From JAZNGX01 sp045576675 (GTDB taxonomy: Bacteria > Bacillota > Clostridia > Monoglobales > Firm-18): a stretch of DNA of 8,605 nucleotides. Positions 1 to 7,296 of the stretch are shown piece by piece. The translations under genes and the position numbers were made by a program. Under the pieces are notes generated by a model that saw nothing but the letters and a program-made list of their open reading frames with translations, searched no databases and was not told the origin of the DNA. The DNA lies in contig JAZNGX010000162.1 in assembly GCA_045576675.1 (NCBI GenBank), positions 1-8,605 of the forward strand. The letters are read 5' to 3'. The first letter of the stretch is position 1. The number at the start of each line of letters is the position of its first letter.

Positions 1-19
1 CAGCGGTTTTATGCTTGCT

Positions 20-77
20 TTCGTCCAACGCAAGCTCTACCGTATACTCATACGCCTACGAGCTTGTGTTGAACAAA
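20..77. repeat. Imperfect long inverted repeat
   Basis: The arms 20-37 and 60-77 pair over 18 positions with three non-Watson-Crick positions, some of them G-U wobble depending on the strand. The strongest part is CAAGCTC/GAGCTTG (31-37 and 60-66). The loop itself contains CGTAT (41-45) and ATACG (50-54), which can form an inner hairpin. Together with the two hairpins at 103-154 this makes most of the left end foldable. No tRNA, rRNA or known riboswitch fold was recognised. Confidence 0.5.
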
Positions 78-102
78 TTCACCTTTCTTTTTCAACGTCT
101 GC

Positions 103-132
103 CAGCGTGTCGATAGGTTTATCGACACGCTG
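103..132. repeat. Perfect 13-bp inverted repeat (hairpin)
   Basis: CAGCGTGTCGATA (103-115) and TATCGACACGCTG (120-132) are exact reverse complements around a 4-base loop. The hairpin directly abuts the terminator hairpin at 133, giving two stacked stems. It can form in RNA from either strand. On the operon strand it is the second hairpin after the last stop and is not followed by a T run. Confidence 0.75.
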
Positions 133-158
133 AACGGTACATAAATGTACCGTTTTTT
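133..158 (+). terminator. Intrinsic terminator, canonical on the plus strand
   Basis: A perfect 9-bp stem (AACGGTACA at 133-141, TGTACCGTT at 146-154) with loop TAAA is followed by a T run (153-158). Read on the plus strand this is a standard Rho-independent terminator, although no plus-strand gene is visible before it. On the minus strand, just past the operon's last stop at 163, the same hairpin has an A run before it and only two T's after it. It would be a poor terminator for the operon unless it works without a U tract. Confidence 0.6.
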
Positions 159-162
159 ATTG

Positions 163-1884
163 CTATCTATTTAATATATTGTACAACATCTGAGCTGCTT
201 CTGCTCTTGTTGCAGTTGAAAGCGGATTGAATCTGCCGTCCCCACTGCCTTTAATAAGACCAAGCGTATACATAATATTAATGCTTTCCACTGCATAGTC
301 AGATGCTTCTGCCATATCTGTAAAATCAGCCTTTCCTGCAGACTTAAGCTCAAAGGCTCTTACAAGCATTACGGCGATATCCTGACGGGTTATTCTGCCA
401 TTTGGATTAAAGTTACCATTTGTATCACCTGTGGTAATTCCTTTTTCTTTTGCAGCACTAACATATATAGCATACCACATAGAATTATCGATGTCACTAA
501 AAACAACACCATCAGGGTTTGTAAGCTTAACATTATCCAAAGAAGATACAAGCATTTTTATAAATTCTGCTCTGGTTACATTTGAACCTGGGTTGAAGTT
601 TTTATCGCCTGAACCGTTAACAATGTCTTTATCATACAAATATTTTACAGCCTTGTATGCCCAATGCTTTGAGTCGATATCCTTAAACACACTTGCAGGC
701 TGTTCCTGCAAATCAACTGTTACGGTTTGTGAAGAGGTTCCTGTTCCCCATGAACCGCCGGAAGAAGCAGAGCCGCCTCCCCCTCCGCCGCCTCCGCCTG
801 CGGGTCTGTTACCAACAGAGCCACCTGCAGCACCGGTTATAGCATAAACGTACTCATTGAATTTATCAACAGCTTCTTGTGCTGTTTTAAAGCTACATCC
901 TGCAAGCTTGGGATAAATTGATGCCTTCTGAGTTGCAGTAAGCTTATTGAATTCTGCACTGTTTATATTAAGCATCTGCGGAAACTTTGTAAAAAGCTCT
1001 TTTACAACTGCGTGCTGCTTAACCTCAATCAATGTAAGAACTGAACACTCATATATCTTATTAACTGCATCTTGAGTTGTAATACAAACCTTGCCATTAT
1101 CAGCAATATGACTTGCAAGCTCGCTGTAAGTAACAGCCTTATTATAATAAGTATACTGTTCTGTTGTTTTTGTTGCCTCGAAAACATTTTCATACTTTGC
1201 TACCCAGGCATCATAATCTGCCTTTGTTTTTATAACCGCAAATTTTGCAAGCATTATTGCTTCATCATAATTACCGCTTAACAATGTAAGGTTATCTCTG
1301 AAAGCCTTGATTGCCTCTGCGTCATCTGCATATGAATCGTATGCATTAAGATTATATGCTTTGGTATAAAATACGTTTTCAAAAACACTCTTTGCATTAG
1401 CATCAAGAGCCGAGTACAGGCTGTAATCAACGCCAAGCTTTGTTCCGCTTGTTGATATAACAGACATAACCTCAGCAAAGTTCTGCAGTTTTGATGCATC
1501 GCTGATTTGCTTTAAAATAACAAACATATCTGTAATACTGTTATATTCAAATGAAGCTCTGGTTTCAGCTATTTCAGAAGACGAAACACTTGCAACAAGC
1601 GTTCCGGTTGGTAAGCTGTTGCTTAACAAAACACTTTCAAACGCAAAGCTTCCGTCATCATTTGAAATAGTCTGAGCAACACCAACGGGAACATCATTGC
1701 TTAAAATCTGCAAAGTCAGAAGCATTCCTTTTTTTGCTGATGATATCTCGCCTGACACATTCACGGATGCATCCACAGGACTATAATCAACCGACATATC
1801 GGATAAGCCTGATACAGCAAACGAAACTGTTTGTAGTTGTAGTATTAATACAACAATTAATATTAAACTGCATAATTTTTTCAT
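163..1884 (-). CDS. SLH-anchored cell-wall protein with Ig-like domain and helical repeats
   Basis: This is a 573-residue exported protein. The signal peptide is residues 1-23 (MKKLCS, hydrophobic core, VSFA/VSG). Residues about 28-115 look like an Ig-like or bacterial adhesion-type beta domain (VNVSGEISS, then DGSFAFES). Residues 116-350 are mostly helical and contain at least two related repeats, with anchors LGVDYSLYSALDANAKSV (150-167) and LNINSAEFNKLTATQKAS (305-322); such repeats occur in other clostridial SLH proteins as far as I recall. Residues 351-385 are a flexible Gly/Ser linker with nine consecutive glycines (363-371). Three C-terminal SLH domains follow at about 400-443, 462-505 and 521-565. 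Their signatures are VTRAE, ITRQD and ATRAE, and each repeat has the G-x-F-N-P turn. Unlike the SLH repeats of the gene upstream, these keep the arginine in all three and should bind the secondary cell wall polymer. It is the last gene of the operon and the best candidate for its wall anchor. No catalytic motif is seen. Confidence 0.92.
   Translation of the reverse strand: MKKLCSLILIVVLILQLQTVSFAVSGLSDMSVDYSPVDASVNVSGEISSAKKGMLLTLQILSNDVPVGVAQTISNDDGSFAFESVLLSNSLPTGTLVASVSSSEIAETRASFEYNSITDMFVILKQISDASKLQNFAEVMSVISTSGTKLGVDYSLYSALDANAKSVFENVFYTKAYNLNAYDSYADDAEAIKAFRDNLTLLSGNYDEAIMLAKFAVIKTKADYDAWVAKYENVFEATKTTEQYTYYNKAVTYSELASHIADNGKVCITTQDAVNKIYECSVLTLIEVKQHAVVKELFTKFPQMLNINSAEFNKLTATQKASIYPKLAGCSFKTAQEAVDKFNEYVYAITGAAGGSVGNRPAGGGGGGGGGSASSGGSWGTGTSSQTVTVDLQEQPASVFKDIDSKHWAYKAVKYLYDKDIVNGSGDKNFNPGSNVTRAEFIKMLVSSLDNVKLTNPDGVVFSDIDNSMWYAIYVSAAKEKGITTGDTNGNFNPNGRITRQDIAVMLVRAFELKSAGKADFTDMAEASDYAVESINIMYTLGLIKGSGDGRFNPLSTATRAEAAQMLYNILNR
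730..834 (-). repeat. Low-complexity Gly/Ser linker tract with nine-glycine run
   Basis: The tract encodes residues 351-385 of the SLH-anchored protein. Its core, 772..798, is nine consecutive GGN codons (GGC, GGA and GGG mixed). It is a G+C-rich island in an AT-rich gene. The linker separates the helical ectodomain from the wall-binding SLH triplet. The mixed codons imply selection for glycine rather than a recent pure triplet expansion. Confidence 0.75.
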
Positions 1885-1892
1885 ATAAATCG

Positions 1893-1898
1893 CCCTTT
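1893..1898 (-). promoter_or_regulatory. Ribosome binding site of the last gene
   Basis: AAAGGG lies 8 bases before ATG 1884, inside the 19-bp gap after the preceding stop (1904-1906). It supports that start and continued operon translation. Confidence 0.7.
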
Positions 1899-1903
1899 CA
1901 GTA

Positions 1904-4900
1904 TTATCTGTATATCAAAATATCCGGTATAGCCCTGTAACTCTTGTTAACAAATATTATGTCGCCGCGCTCTATCGCATTCTTGCTTAAGCCGGTTGTG
2001 ATTACGTTTTTGCTGTTACCGGGCGTAATAAGTGAAATTGATGTTGCAATTGACGGGTCAATATATTCATAATACACAGTTTCATTTCCCTGAGCATCTC
2101 TGTTTGTTACTTTGATTTTAATATAATCTGTACCATTAACAAAGATTTCATCTACAACGCCATATATTCCGCCCCAATCCTGCTTATAATCACCAACAAA
2201 ACCGGTTGTTTCATTAAGCAATGAGGTTATAGTGTTTGTTACACCATTGTATGTGTAGGTGTGAGAATGTGTTGCATTATGGAAAAAGTGCCAGTCATAT
2301 TTACCATAGTTACTGCCGATTGAAACCTTGCCGTCAACAATCCACGGAGTGAAATAGTCACCCTCTTCAAGTGATTTGAAAATTGTCATTTCTTCTGAAT
2401 CGTTACCAATTGACGGATGGAATTCATAAGTTTGCGGCTGACCTTTTCTGTAACCCTTGAGATAATAAATTTCTTCTCCTGTTTCATCATCAAGTCTTAC
2501 TTTTATTTCTTCAAACAAAAATCCCGGGTCATTTGAGCCTGCACTGCCACCCTCGCGGCTTACAGCAACAGAAACAAAGTCGTAATCATTTGAAAAGCTG
2601 TACATATCCCAGCTTACTCTGCCTGATATAGCATCAGTTGAAAGTGATACTACATCCATTTTTCTTTCATCATTTATATCAGCAGGGCAAACAAACAACA
2701 ATGCATTGTTAAGAATTGGTGCGGCATTTCTGCTATCTACCAGTATTGTCTTTAAGCCTGAAGCGTAATATATTTCGTTGCCGTTAAGTCTTATGCTTCT
2801 TATTGAATCGTTTTCGTCCATTGTGTTTCCAACTGCAGTATCAAGCATATTTATTGCATTTTCAGCGTTTAACTTGTATCTTACGGGTGTACGTGCCTGA
2901 ACGTTTTGCATTGCAGCTTCTTTTGCAGCAAAGCTTCCGCAAGGCTCACCGTCAATTAACGGTTTTTTAGACAAATCAAAAATCTCTGTTGTTCCGTCTG
3001 CTTTTAAAAGCTTAACCTGAATATTGTCATCCAGATTGTTATTGCTTGCACCGTGGGCAAGCAGCAGACCTACCTGAATTCCGTTTATATCTCCGTTTGA
3101 ATAATAAACCACTTCGCCGTAATGGTTAACATAGAAGTTACCTGACAAACCTACAAAATAGTCCTGTGTAAAATCCTTTGACGGAATATACTCCACTCCG
3201 TTTATTACAATATACTCATTGTCATAGCTTTCTACAGTGCCATTTACATAAGTATCTGATTCAACATAGATTTTACAATATCTTTTTCCAGTTTGGTTTA
3301 TGCTCATTTTTACTGTTAGCAGCATACCCTTTTTTATTTCTTCAAACTCTGATACAATCGCATTTTCAAATACAATATCACAATTGTCAAAGCTTATCGG
3401 AGTATTTGTTATTTTATCACTCAGACTCATCATTGCTGCATCAATACCTGCAACAAGGATGTTTTCATAAGCCTCAATTAAAACAGTTTCGTAACCATTG
3501 CCGTTATTGATAACTTTAATTGTACCTGAAAAAGCGTTTGATGCAAAATAATCATCAATATCAAAATCAATTGCCTTGCCGTTGAATATAATATTTACAC
3601 CATTGTTAAAAGGCAAATTAATTTTTCTGTTGTTTTCGTAATATATAAGCTCCGCATTGCTGATGCTTACAAGCTCATTCTCTTTTTCATATGTACTGAT
3701 TTCAAATACTTCTACTCTCTTTTGTGGTATAATAGCGTTTAATGTATAATACCCATCTTCCTCAGTATAGTAATAATTACAGGAATATCCCAACAAGTCT
3801 GATGCATTTGTTTTACCTGAAAAATACTCAACGTTATCAATGCTTACGCAACCTGCATTTGAACGTGCATCATAAGATGCAAGCCCTGTATACTGATTTG
3901 CATTAACCACACCGCGTTTTTTGTGTATGCCACGGGTTTTTGACAATATTCCTTTTGTATCATCAACAAGCATTGTTGAGTTGCCCTGTTTATCTGTTCT
4001 GATACCTGTAACATCCACAAAATTTGCTTCAATTACATTGTTCATAAATGTAATTACATCTGAACGACGCAGACAGTTGTCTTTAACATCTATATTCTTT
4101 AATAGTCCTGTTGACACTATAAGGCTCTCGTATCCGCCAAAGGTATCAAAGTATGGCTCATAGCCCAAAACTCTTAATGCCATTATTGCAGCCTCTTCGG
4201 GAGTAACAAATCTGTCAGGATAAAATACGCCCTTACCGTTACCCTTTACTACTCCACGCTCATATAAATACTCAACTGCACCTCTGTTTTTATCATCTTC
4301 CGGTATATCAGTAAATATAGTTTTTGTTGGCTTTATTCTTTCAACAGTATAGATTTTTCTCAAAATATCTGCAAACTCAATTCTTGTTACAGGCATCTGA
4401 GTGTCAAATATTCCAACATATTCAGGAATAATTTCAAGCTGAGTTAAAAGTGACACAGAGCTTTCCAATGAAGTTCCCGTAACATCAGGATAATTCGGCA
4501 CACCGCCTGACAACATCTCGTCAGTTGAGAACTTCATACCAAAAAAGTTTACGGCAGCAGATGTGAAGTTAACATACACATCGTGAGTATCATATATTTC
4601 CTCAAGTAACTCAAGCTTTAAAATTTCCGGAGTATACCAGGTATATGTTGCTGATTTATAAGCACCTGTCGCAATTGCCGGGGATGTAACAGAATCAATA
4701 TGTATTGAAAACTTTACATTCTGCTTTGGCTCTGAACCTACAGCTACCTCAAGTCCTGATGGCAGTCTGTCAAAATTTACGTTCTTATATACAAGAACGT
4801 CGCCACCCCTTATATACTGTTTGCCGCTATATTCAAATGCCGGGAACTTGTAATTTTCATTTACAAGGGGATTGCCGGCATGAACTACAGTTGTATTTTC

Positions 4901-5011
4901 AACCTCCATCCATTTATATGGATTAATTGTTTTAGCGTCAGCTGCATAAGTAATATTACAAACAGCAATAATTACCGCGAGCAAAACAATATGTAACTTT
5001 AATTTTCTCAT
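1904..5011 (-). CDS. SLH-domain surface protein with N-terminal CBM6-like module
   Basis: This is a 1035-residue exported protein. The signal peptide is residues 1-23/24 (MRKLKLH, hydrophobic stretch, NITYA/ADA). Residues about 28-163 are one CBM6-like module (IHIDSVTSPAIATG, THDVYVNF, NFFGMKF), related to the modules in the two upstream genes. Three SLH repeats follow: 172-216 (signature VTRIE), 233-276 (VTPEE) and a weak one at about 289-330 (LRRSD). SLH domains normally bind pyruvylated secondary cell wall polymer through a TRAE-type signature; only the first repeat keeps it nearly intact. Residues 340-1035 are long, beta-rich and of unknown function. They include the segments GTIKVINNGNGYETV (496-510) and NGTVESYDNEYIVINGVEYI (590-609) followed by NFYVNHYGEVVYY, a layout I recall from other clostridial SLH proteins. 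A His cluster sits at 908-917. No enzyme motif is recognised. The gene overlaps its upstream neighbour by 4 bp and ends 19 bp before the next start. It could be a structural S-layer-like protein or a surface glycan receptor. Confidence 0.88.
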   Translation of the reverse strand: MRKLKLHIVLLAVIIAVCNITYAADAKTINPYKWMEVENTTVVHAGNPLVNENYKFPAFEYSGKQYIRGGDVLVYKNVNFDRLPSGLEVAVGSEPKQNVKFSIHIDSVTSPAIATGAYKSATYTWYTPEILKLELLEEIYDTHDVYVNFTSAAVNFFGMKFSTDEMLSGGVPNYPDVTGTSLESSVSLLTQLEIIPEYVGIFDTQMPVTRIEFADILRKIYTVERIKPTKTIFTDIPEDDKNRGAVEYLYERGVVKGNGKGVFYPDRFVTPEEAAIMALRVLGYEPYFDTFGGYESLIVSTGLLKNIDVKDNCLRRSDVITFMNNVIEANFVDVTGIRTDKQGNSTMLVDDTKGILSKTRGIHKKRGVVNANQYTGLASYDARSNAGCVSIDNVEYFSGKTNASDLLGYSCNYYYTEEDGYYTLNAIIPQKRVEVFEISTYEKENELVSISNAELIYYENNRKINLPFNNGVNIIFNGKAIDFDIDDYFASNAFSGTIKVINNGNGYETVLIEAYENILVAGIDAAMMSLSDKITNTPISFDNCDIVFENAIVSEFEEIKKGMLLTVKMSINQTGKRYCKIYVESDTYVNGTVESYDNEYIVINGVEYIPSKDFTQDYFVGLSGNFYVNHYGEVVYYSNGDINGIQVGLLLAHGASNNNLDDNIQVKLLKADGTTEIFDLSKKPLIDGEPCGSFAAKEAAMQNVQARTPVRYKLNAENAINMLDTAVGNTMDENDSIRSIRLNGNEIYYASGLKTILVDSRNAAPILNNALLFVCPADINDERKMDVVSLSTDAISGRVSWDMYSFSNDYDFVSVAVSREGGSAGSNDPGFLFEEIKVRLDDETGEEIYYLKGYRKGQPQTYEFHPSIGNDSEEMTIFKSLEEGDYFTPWIVDGKVSIGSNYGKYDWHFFHNATHSHTYTYNGVTNTITSLLNETTGFVGDYKQDWGGIYGVVDEIFVNGTDYIKIKVTNRDAQGNETVYYEYIDPSIATSISLITPGNSKNVITTGLSKNAIERGDIIFVNKSYRAIPDILIYR

Positions 5012-7284
5012 AGTTTCTCTCCTTTTGGTAATTCGTAAATCCCGGATTCATACAAAGGGATAATATTAACCATATCTTTTACTGCAAATACCCTTAAAGT
5101 ATCGGCACCTGACAAAAATTCGTCGTCAAGCAAAACATCAAAGTAGCTCTTTTTTGTCAAGCTTAAGCTACAGGTTTTGATTTTTACAACCTTATCTTCC
5201 TTGTAAGCACATACAACCACTGTACCATTTTGTGCTCCGTCTGTAAAGATTGTAACAAGCTTTCTTCCGTCTTCAAAGGAAATATTTGTGTCAGAAAAAC
5301 GCATATTATAATTATAAGTCCCTGCTGAATCTGTTAAAACCAATGCACATAATCCAGAAAATTCATCTCTGTAAGACATATTGCCCACAAATTTATTCTT
5401 GCTTGTTCTTGCATCCATAAGTGTGCTTCCGGCAGAGGAATTTAATGTAAGTGTGAATCTGCCTGTTGCCGATATTTTATCAGCAGGAGTAAATACAACG
5501 TATTTCTGTGGTTTTTCACCTGCATACAAGCCATTATATGCATAGTATTTCACACCGTTATATTCCCAGCTATAGTCATATTTATCAACAGCCTCTCTTT
5601 TAAGGTCAACAATATTATCGCCAAAGAACTGTAATCCAAAAAGACTTATTCCGTCGCACTTAAAGCAAACATATATGTTATGTGTACCGGTAATTTCTTT
5701 TTTAATATCAGCATAGATGCTTTCACCGTAGCCTACACTGTTATAGCGTAAATTGCCGCCAAATGCTGCAATCAGCTCTCCGTCTGCTGAATCAAGTCTT
5801 AATTCAATGTCATAAGGAGTTGCTATAGTTCCGCCAATTGACAGCATAGCATATTTTGTTGTATTGTCAAATGAGTAGTTTTCAAAACAAATAACGTCAC
5901 CATTGCTGATATAAGAAATTTGTGATAAACCATTCAATTTGTAACGGCCAAGCTGTTTTGTGTTCCCTACAATCGATTTTTCATAATTAACATCTGAAAG
6001 TAATTCAGACCAGTTATATACATCGTGTGGATTATTATAATCCTCTTTACGCATAAATGTAAAATCATACAAGGTTACGTCACCCTGCCACATAAAATAA
6101 ACATTATGCATTCCATACTGATAGCTGTTAAGGCGCACAACAGCTTCTTTAATACTATTATCCATAGCTGAAGGCTTGATTTCGGCAAGAACCTCGCCGT
6201 CTGCACTGTCCATACGCACCTGAATAACAGCATCTGCTGAAGCAGAAGTCTTTGCCTTTATATACCACGGAGCCTTGTTGAAGTCGCAGTTTTCAAATAT
6301 CGCATAACCGCCCTTTGTACCTTTTAAAGCACCGTTTTCAGTTGTACATAATTCCTTACTGTACACTTCGGCAGACGCAGCAGAGTTGCTGACATAAATA
6401 TCTCTTACGCTTTTAGAAGCAAGAAAATTAATGCCCTCTACCTTTACTCCACCGGTGTTGAACCTTATATGAATATTATGATAATCCCTGAACTGACGTT
6501 TTACAGGCACTGTGTATGTTCCATATTCAGAAGCAGCTGCATTTATATCAAACACTGCAACAGGCTCGCTGTTTAAAGAATCCACAAACACCTCAACTGT
6601 TCCGTTGGTGCCTGCTGCTATTTCAGCCTTCATTCCAACATAAAGCGGAACATTGCCAAAATACACATTGTTGTTTGTGATACATTCACCTGCTGACATC
6701 AAGGATTTACCTTGCAGGTCTACCGAGCCGTCATAATACGGCTCGGCAGCATAAAACTGAAATCCAAAATAGTTTGTTCCTCCGCTTGCAAGCGATACTT
6801 TAATATCGTGAGTTGAGCCTGCAGCTATTTTACCTGTAACATCAGCAGTAAGTGTTGTTGCTGTATCCCATTCTACTGAATTATCAGCACGCTTTTCAGT
6901 TATCAAAGATGCTAAAAGCTGTCCGTCAACAAACACATTAACGGTTCTGCCAACATAAGGCTCAAAGTTCGCATATCCGCAATACACATTTATGGCAGTA
7001 GGGGCTTTTTCAAAATATACATTTTTATATGTAAATGACAATCCTCTTTTTACATATCCGATGTAGTTTTCAAACCCGCTGACCTTACCATCATAATGCT
7101 TCATAAAACCAACATCTGCATTCATTGATTCAGTTGTATCCCAAACGCCGTTGGTTTCATCATATATATGAGGATTAAAATGAGTGAATGCATCCTTTGT
7201 TGTATAACTTTCAGCAAAAATAAGGTTAGAGGTAAGCACAGTAAACAATAATATAATTGTTAAAATTTTATTGTAAACCTTCAA
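5008..7284 (-). CDS. Secreted protein with four CBM6-like modules and C-terminal Ig-like tail
   Basis: This is a 758-residue protein with a type I signal peptide (residues 1-24, basic MKVYNK, hydrophobic core, cleavage near IFA/ES). Four CBM6-like beta-sandwich modules follow, at about 30-180, 183-290, 305-412 and 425-556. Each has a recurring pair of motifs: a strand such as VFVDSLNSEPVAVF (232-245), VRMDSADGEVLAEI (356-369) or LRLDSADGELIAAF (495-508), then STHDI (157-161), HNIHIRF (269-275), MHNVYF (392-397) or GTHNIYVCF (533-541), and a closing G-x-x-F strand. Residues 560-655 are unassigned beta-rich sequence. Residues 660-748 resemble the Ig-like tail appended to SLH-type polysaccharide enzymes of Clostridia (TVVVCAYKEDKVVK, then LRVFAVKDMVNIIPL); this match is from memory of the family. 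There is no SLH domain, cell-wall sorting signal or catalytic domain, so it is either released or held through partners. The start is TTG, chosen because of a strong RBS and the signal peptide. The stop overlaps the next start (ATGA). Confidence 0.88.
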   Translation of the reverse strand: MKVYNKILTIILLFTVLTSNLIFAESYTTKDAFTHFNPHIYDETNGVWDTTESMNADVGFMKHYDGKVSGFENYIGYVKRGLSFTYKNVYFEKAPTAINVYCGYANFEPYVGRTVNVFVDGQLLASLITEKRADNSVEWDTATTLTADVTGKIAAGSTHDIKVSLASGGTNYFGFQFYAAEPYYDGSVDLQGKSLMSAGECITNNNVYFGNVPLYVGMKAEIAAGTNGTVEVFVDSLNSEPVAVFDINAAASEYGTYTVPVKRQFRDYHNIHIRFNTGGVKVEGINFLASKSVRDIYVSNSAASAEVYSKELCTTENGALKGTKGGYAIFENCDFNKAPWYIKAKTSASADAVIQVRMDSADGEVLAEIKPSAMDNSIKEAVVRLNSYQYGMHNVYFMWQGDVTLYDFTFMRKEDYNNPHDVYNWSELLSDVNYEKSIVGNTKQLGRYKLNGLSQISYISNGDVICFENYSFDNTTKYAMLSIGGTIATPYDIELRLDSADGELIAAFGGNLRYNSVGYGESIYADIKKEITGTHNIYVCFKCDGISLFGLQFFGDNIVDLKREAVDKYDYSWEYNGVKYYAYNGLYAGEKPQKYVVFTPADKISATGRFTLTLNSSAGSTLMDARTSKNKFVGNMSYRDEFSGLCALVLTDSAGTYNYNMRFSDTNISFEDGRKLVTIFTDGAQNGTVVVCAYKEDKVVKIKTCSLSLTKKSYFDVLLDDEFLSGADTLRVFAVKDMVNIIPLYESGIYELPKGEKL
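5017..5026 (-). promoter_or_regulatory. Ribosome binding site inside the preceding gene's end
   Basis: AAAAGGAGAG ends 5 bases before ATG 5011 and lies within the last codons of the upstream gene, whose TGA overlaps that ATG. Its strength and spacing fix the start. The overlap suggests translational coupling. Confidence 0.8.
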
Positions 7285-7289
7285 TTAAA

Positions 7290-7296
7290 TCACCTC
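7290..7296 (-). promoter_or_regulatory. Ribosome binding site for the TTG-started gene
   Basis: GAGGTGA lies 5 bases before TTG at 7284, so its GAGG core is 8 bases away. It overlaps the TGA stop of the upstream gene (7295-7297). An in-frame TAA lies directly before the TTG, and the next in-frame ATG is codon 54, past the signal peptide. This site therefore decides the start. Confidence 0.8.

Larger units (their letters stand above)
1..162. other. Gene-free, structured left end, probable interspersed repeat element
   Basis: No convincing gene lies here. The stretch is built of three consecutive inverted repeats. Read on the plus strand from 11, it also gives a 40-codon open frame ending in FSTSASVSIGLSTR with its TGA at 131-133. 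I recall very similar short peptides being annotated repeatedly in genomes of gut Clostridia, which would fit an intergenic element copied around such genomes rather than a gene. That recollection is not a search result. The left boundary is not visible. Confidence 0.4.

Noticed and set aside
11..133. 40-codon plus-strand frame at the left end
   Set aside because: It lies within inverted repeats, its end runs through a perfect hairpin, and there is no clear RBS before its ATG. It is better explained as a by-product of a repeat element and is not listed as a CDS.
385..442. Dockerin-like stretch DTNGNFNPNG in the last gene
   Set aside because: It is the loop of the second SLH repeat. The spacing and duplicated calcium loop of a dockerin are absent.
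431..847. Plus-strand open frame with a proline-rich end
   Set aside because: It is the antisense of the SLH-anchored gene. The prolines are the complement of the polyglycine linker, and no RBS or family match is seen.
1714..1734. Heptapeptide KKGMLLT shared by the last gene (residues 51-57) and the 1035-residue protein (560-566)
   Set aside because: The codons differ at several positions and the flanking sequence does not align, so it is probably chance.
1907..1960. Possible promoter before the last gene (TTGTTA, 16 bases, TATACC)
   Set aside because: The -10 match is poor and it lies inside the preceding coding sequence. The 19-bp gap and the RBS fit read-through from the operon promoter equally well.
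3178..3510. 110-codon plus-strand frame
   Set aside because: It is antisense to the long surface protein, and its composition is typical of a shadow frame with no domain.
4943..5011. Possible lipoprotein signal in the 1035-residue protein (IAVC at residues 15-18)
   Set aside because: The residue before Cys18 is valine, not Gly/Ala/Ser, and a standard signal peptidase I site (ITYA/ADA) follows. It was treated as a normal secretory signal.
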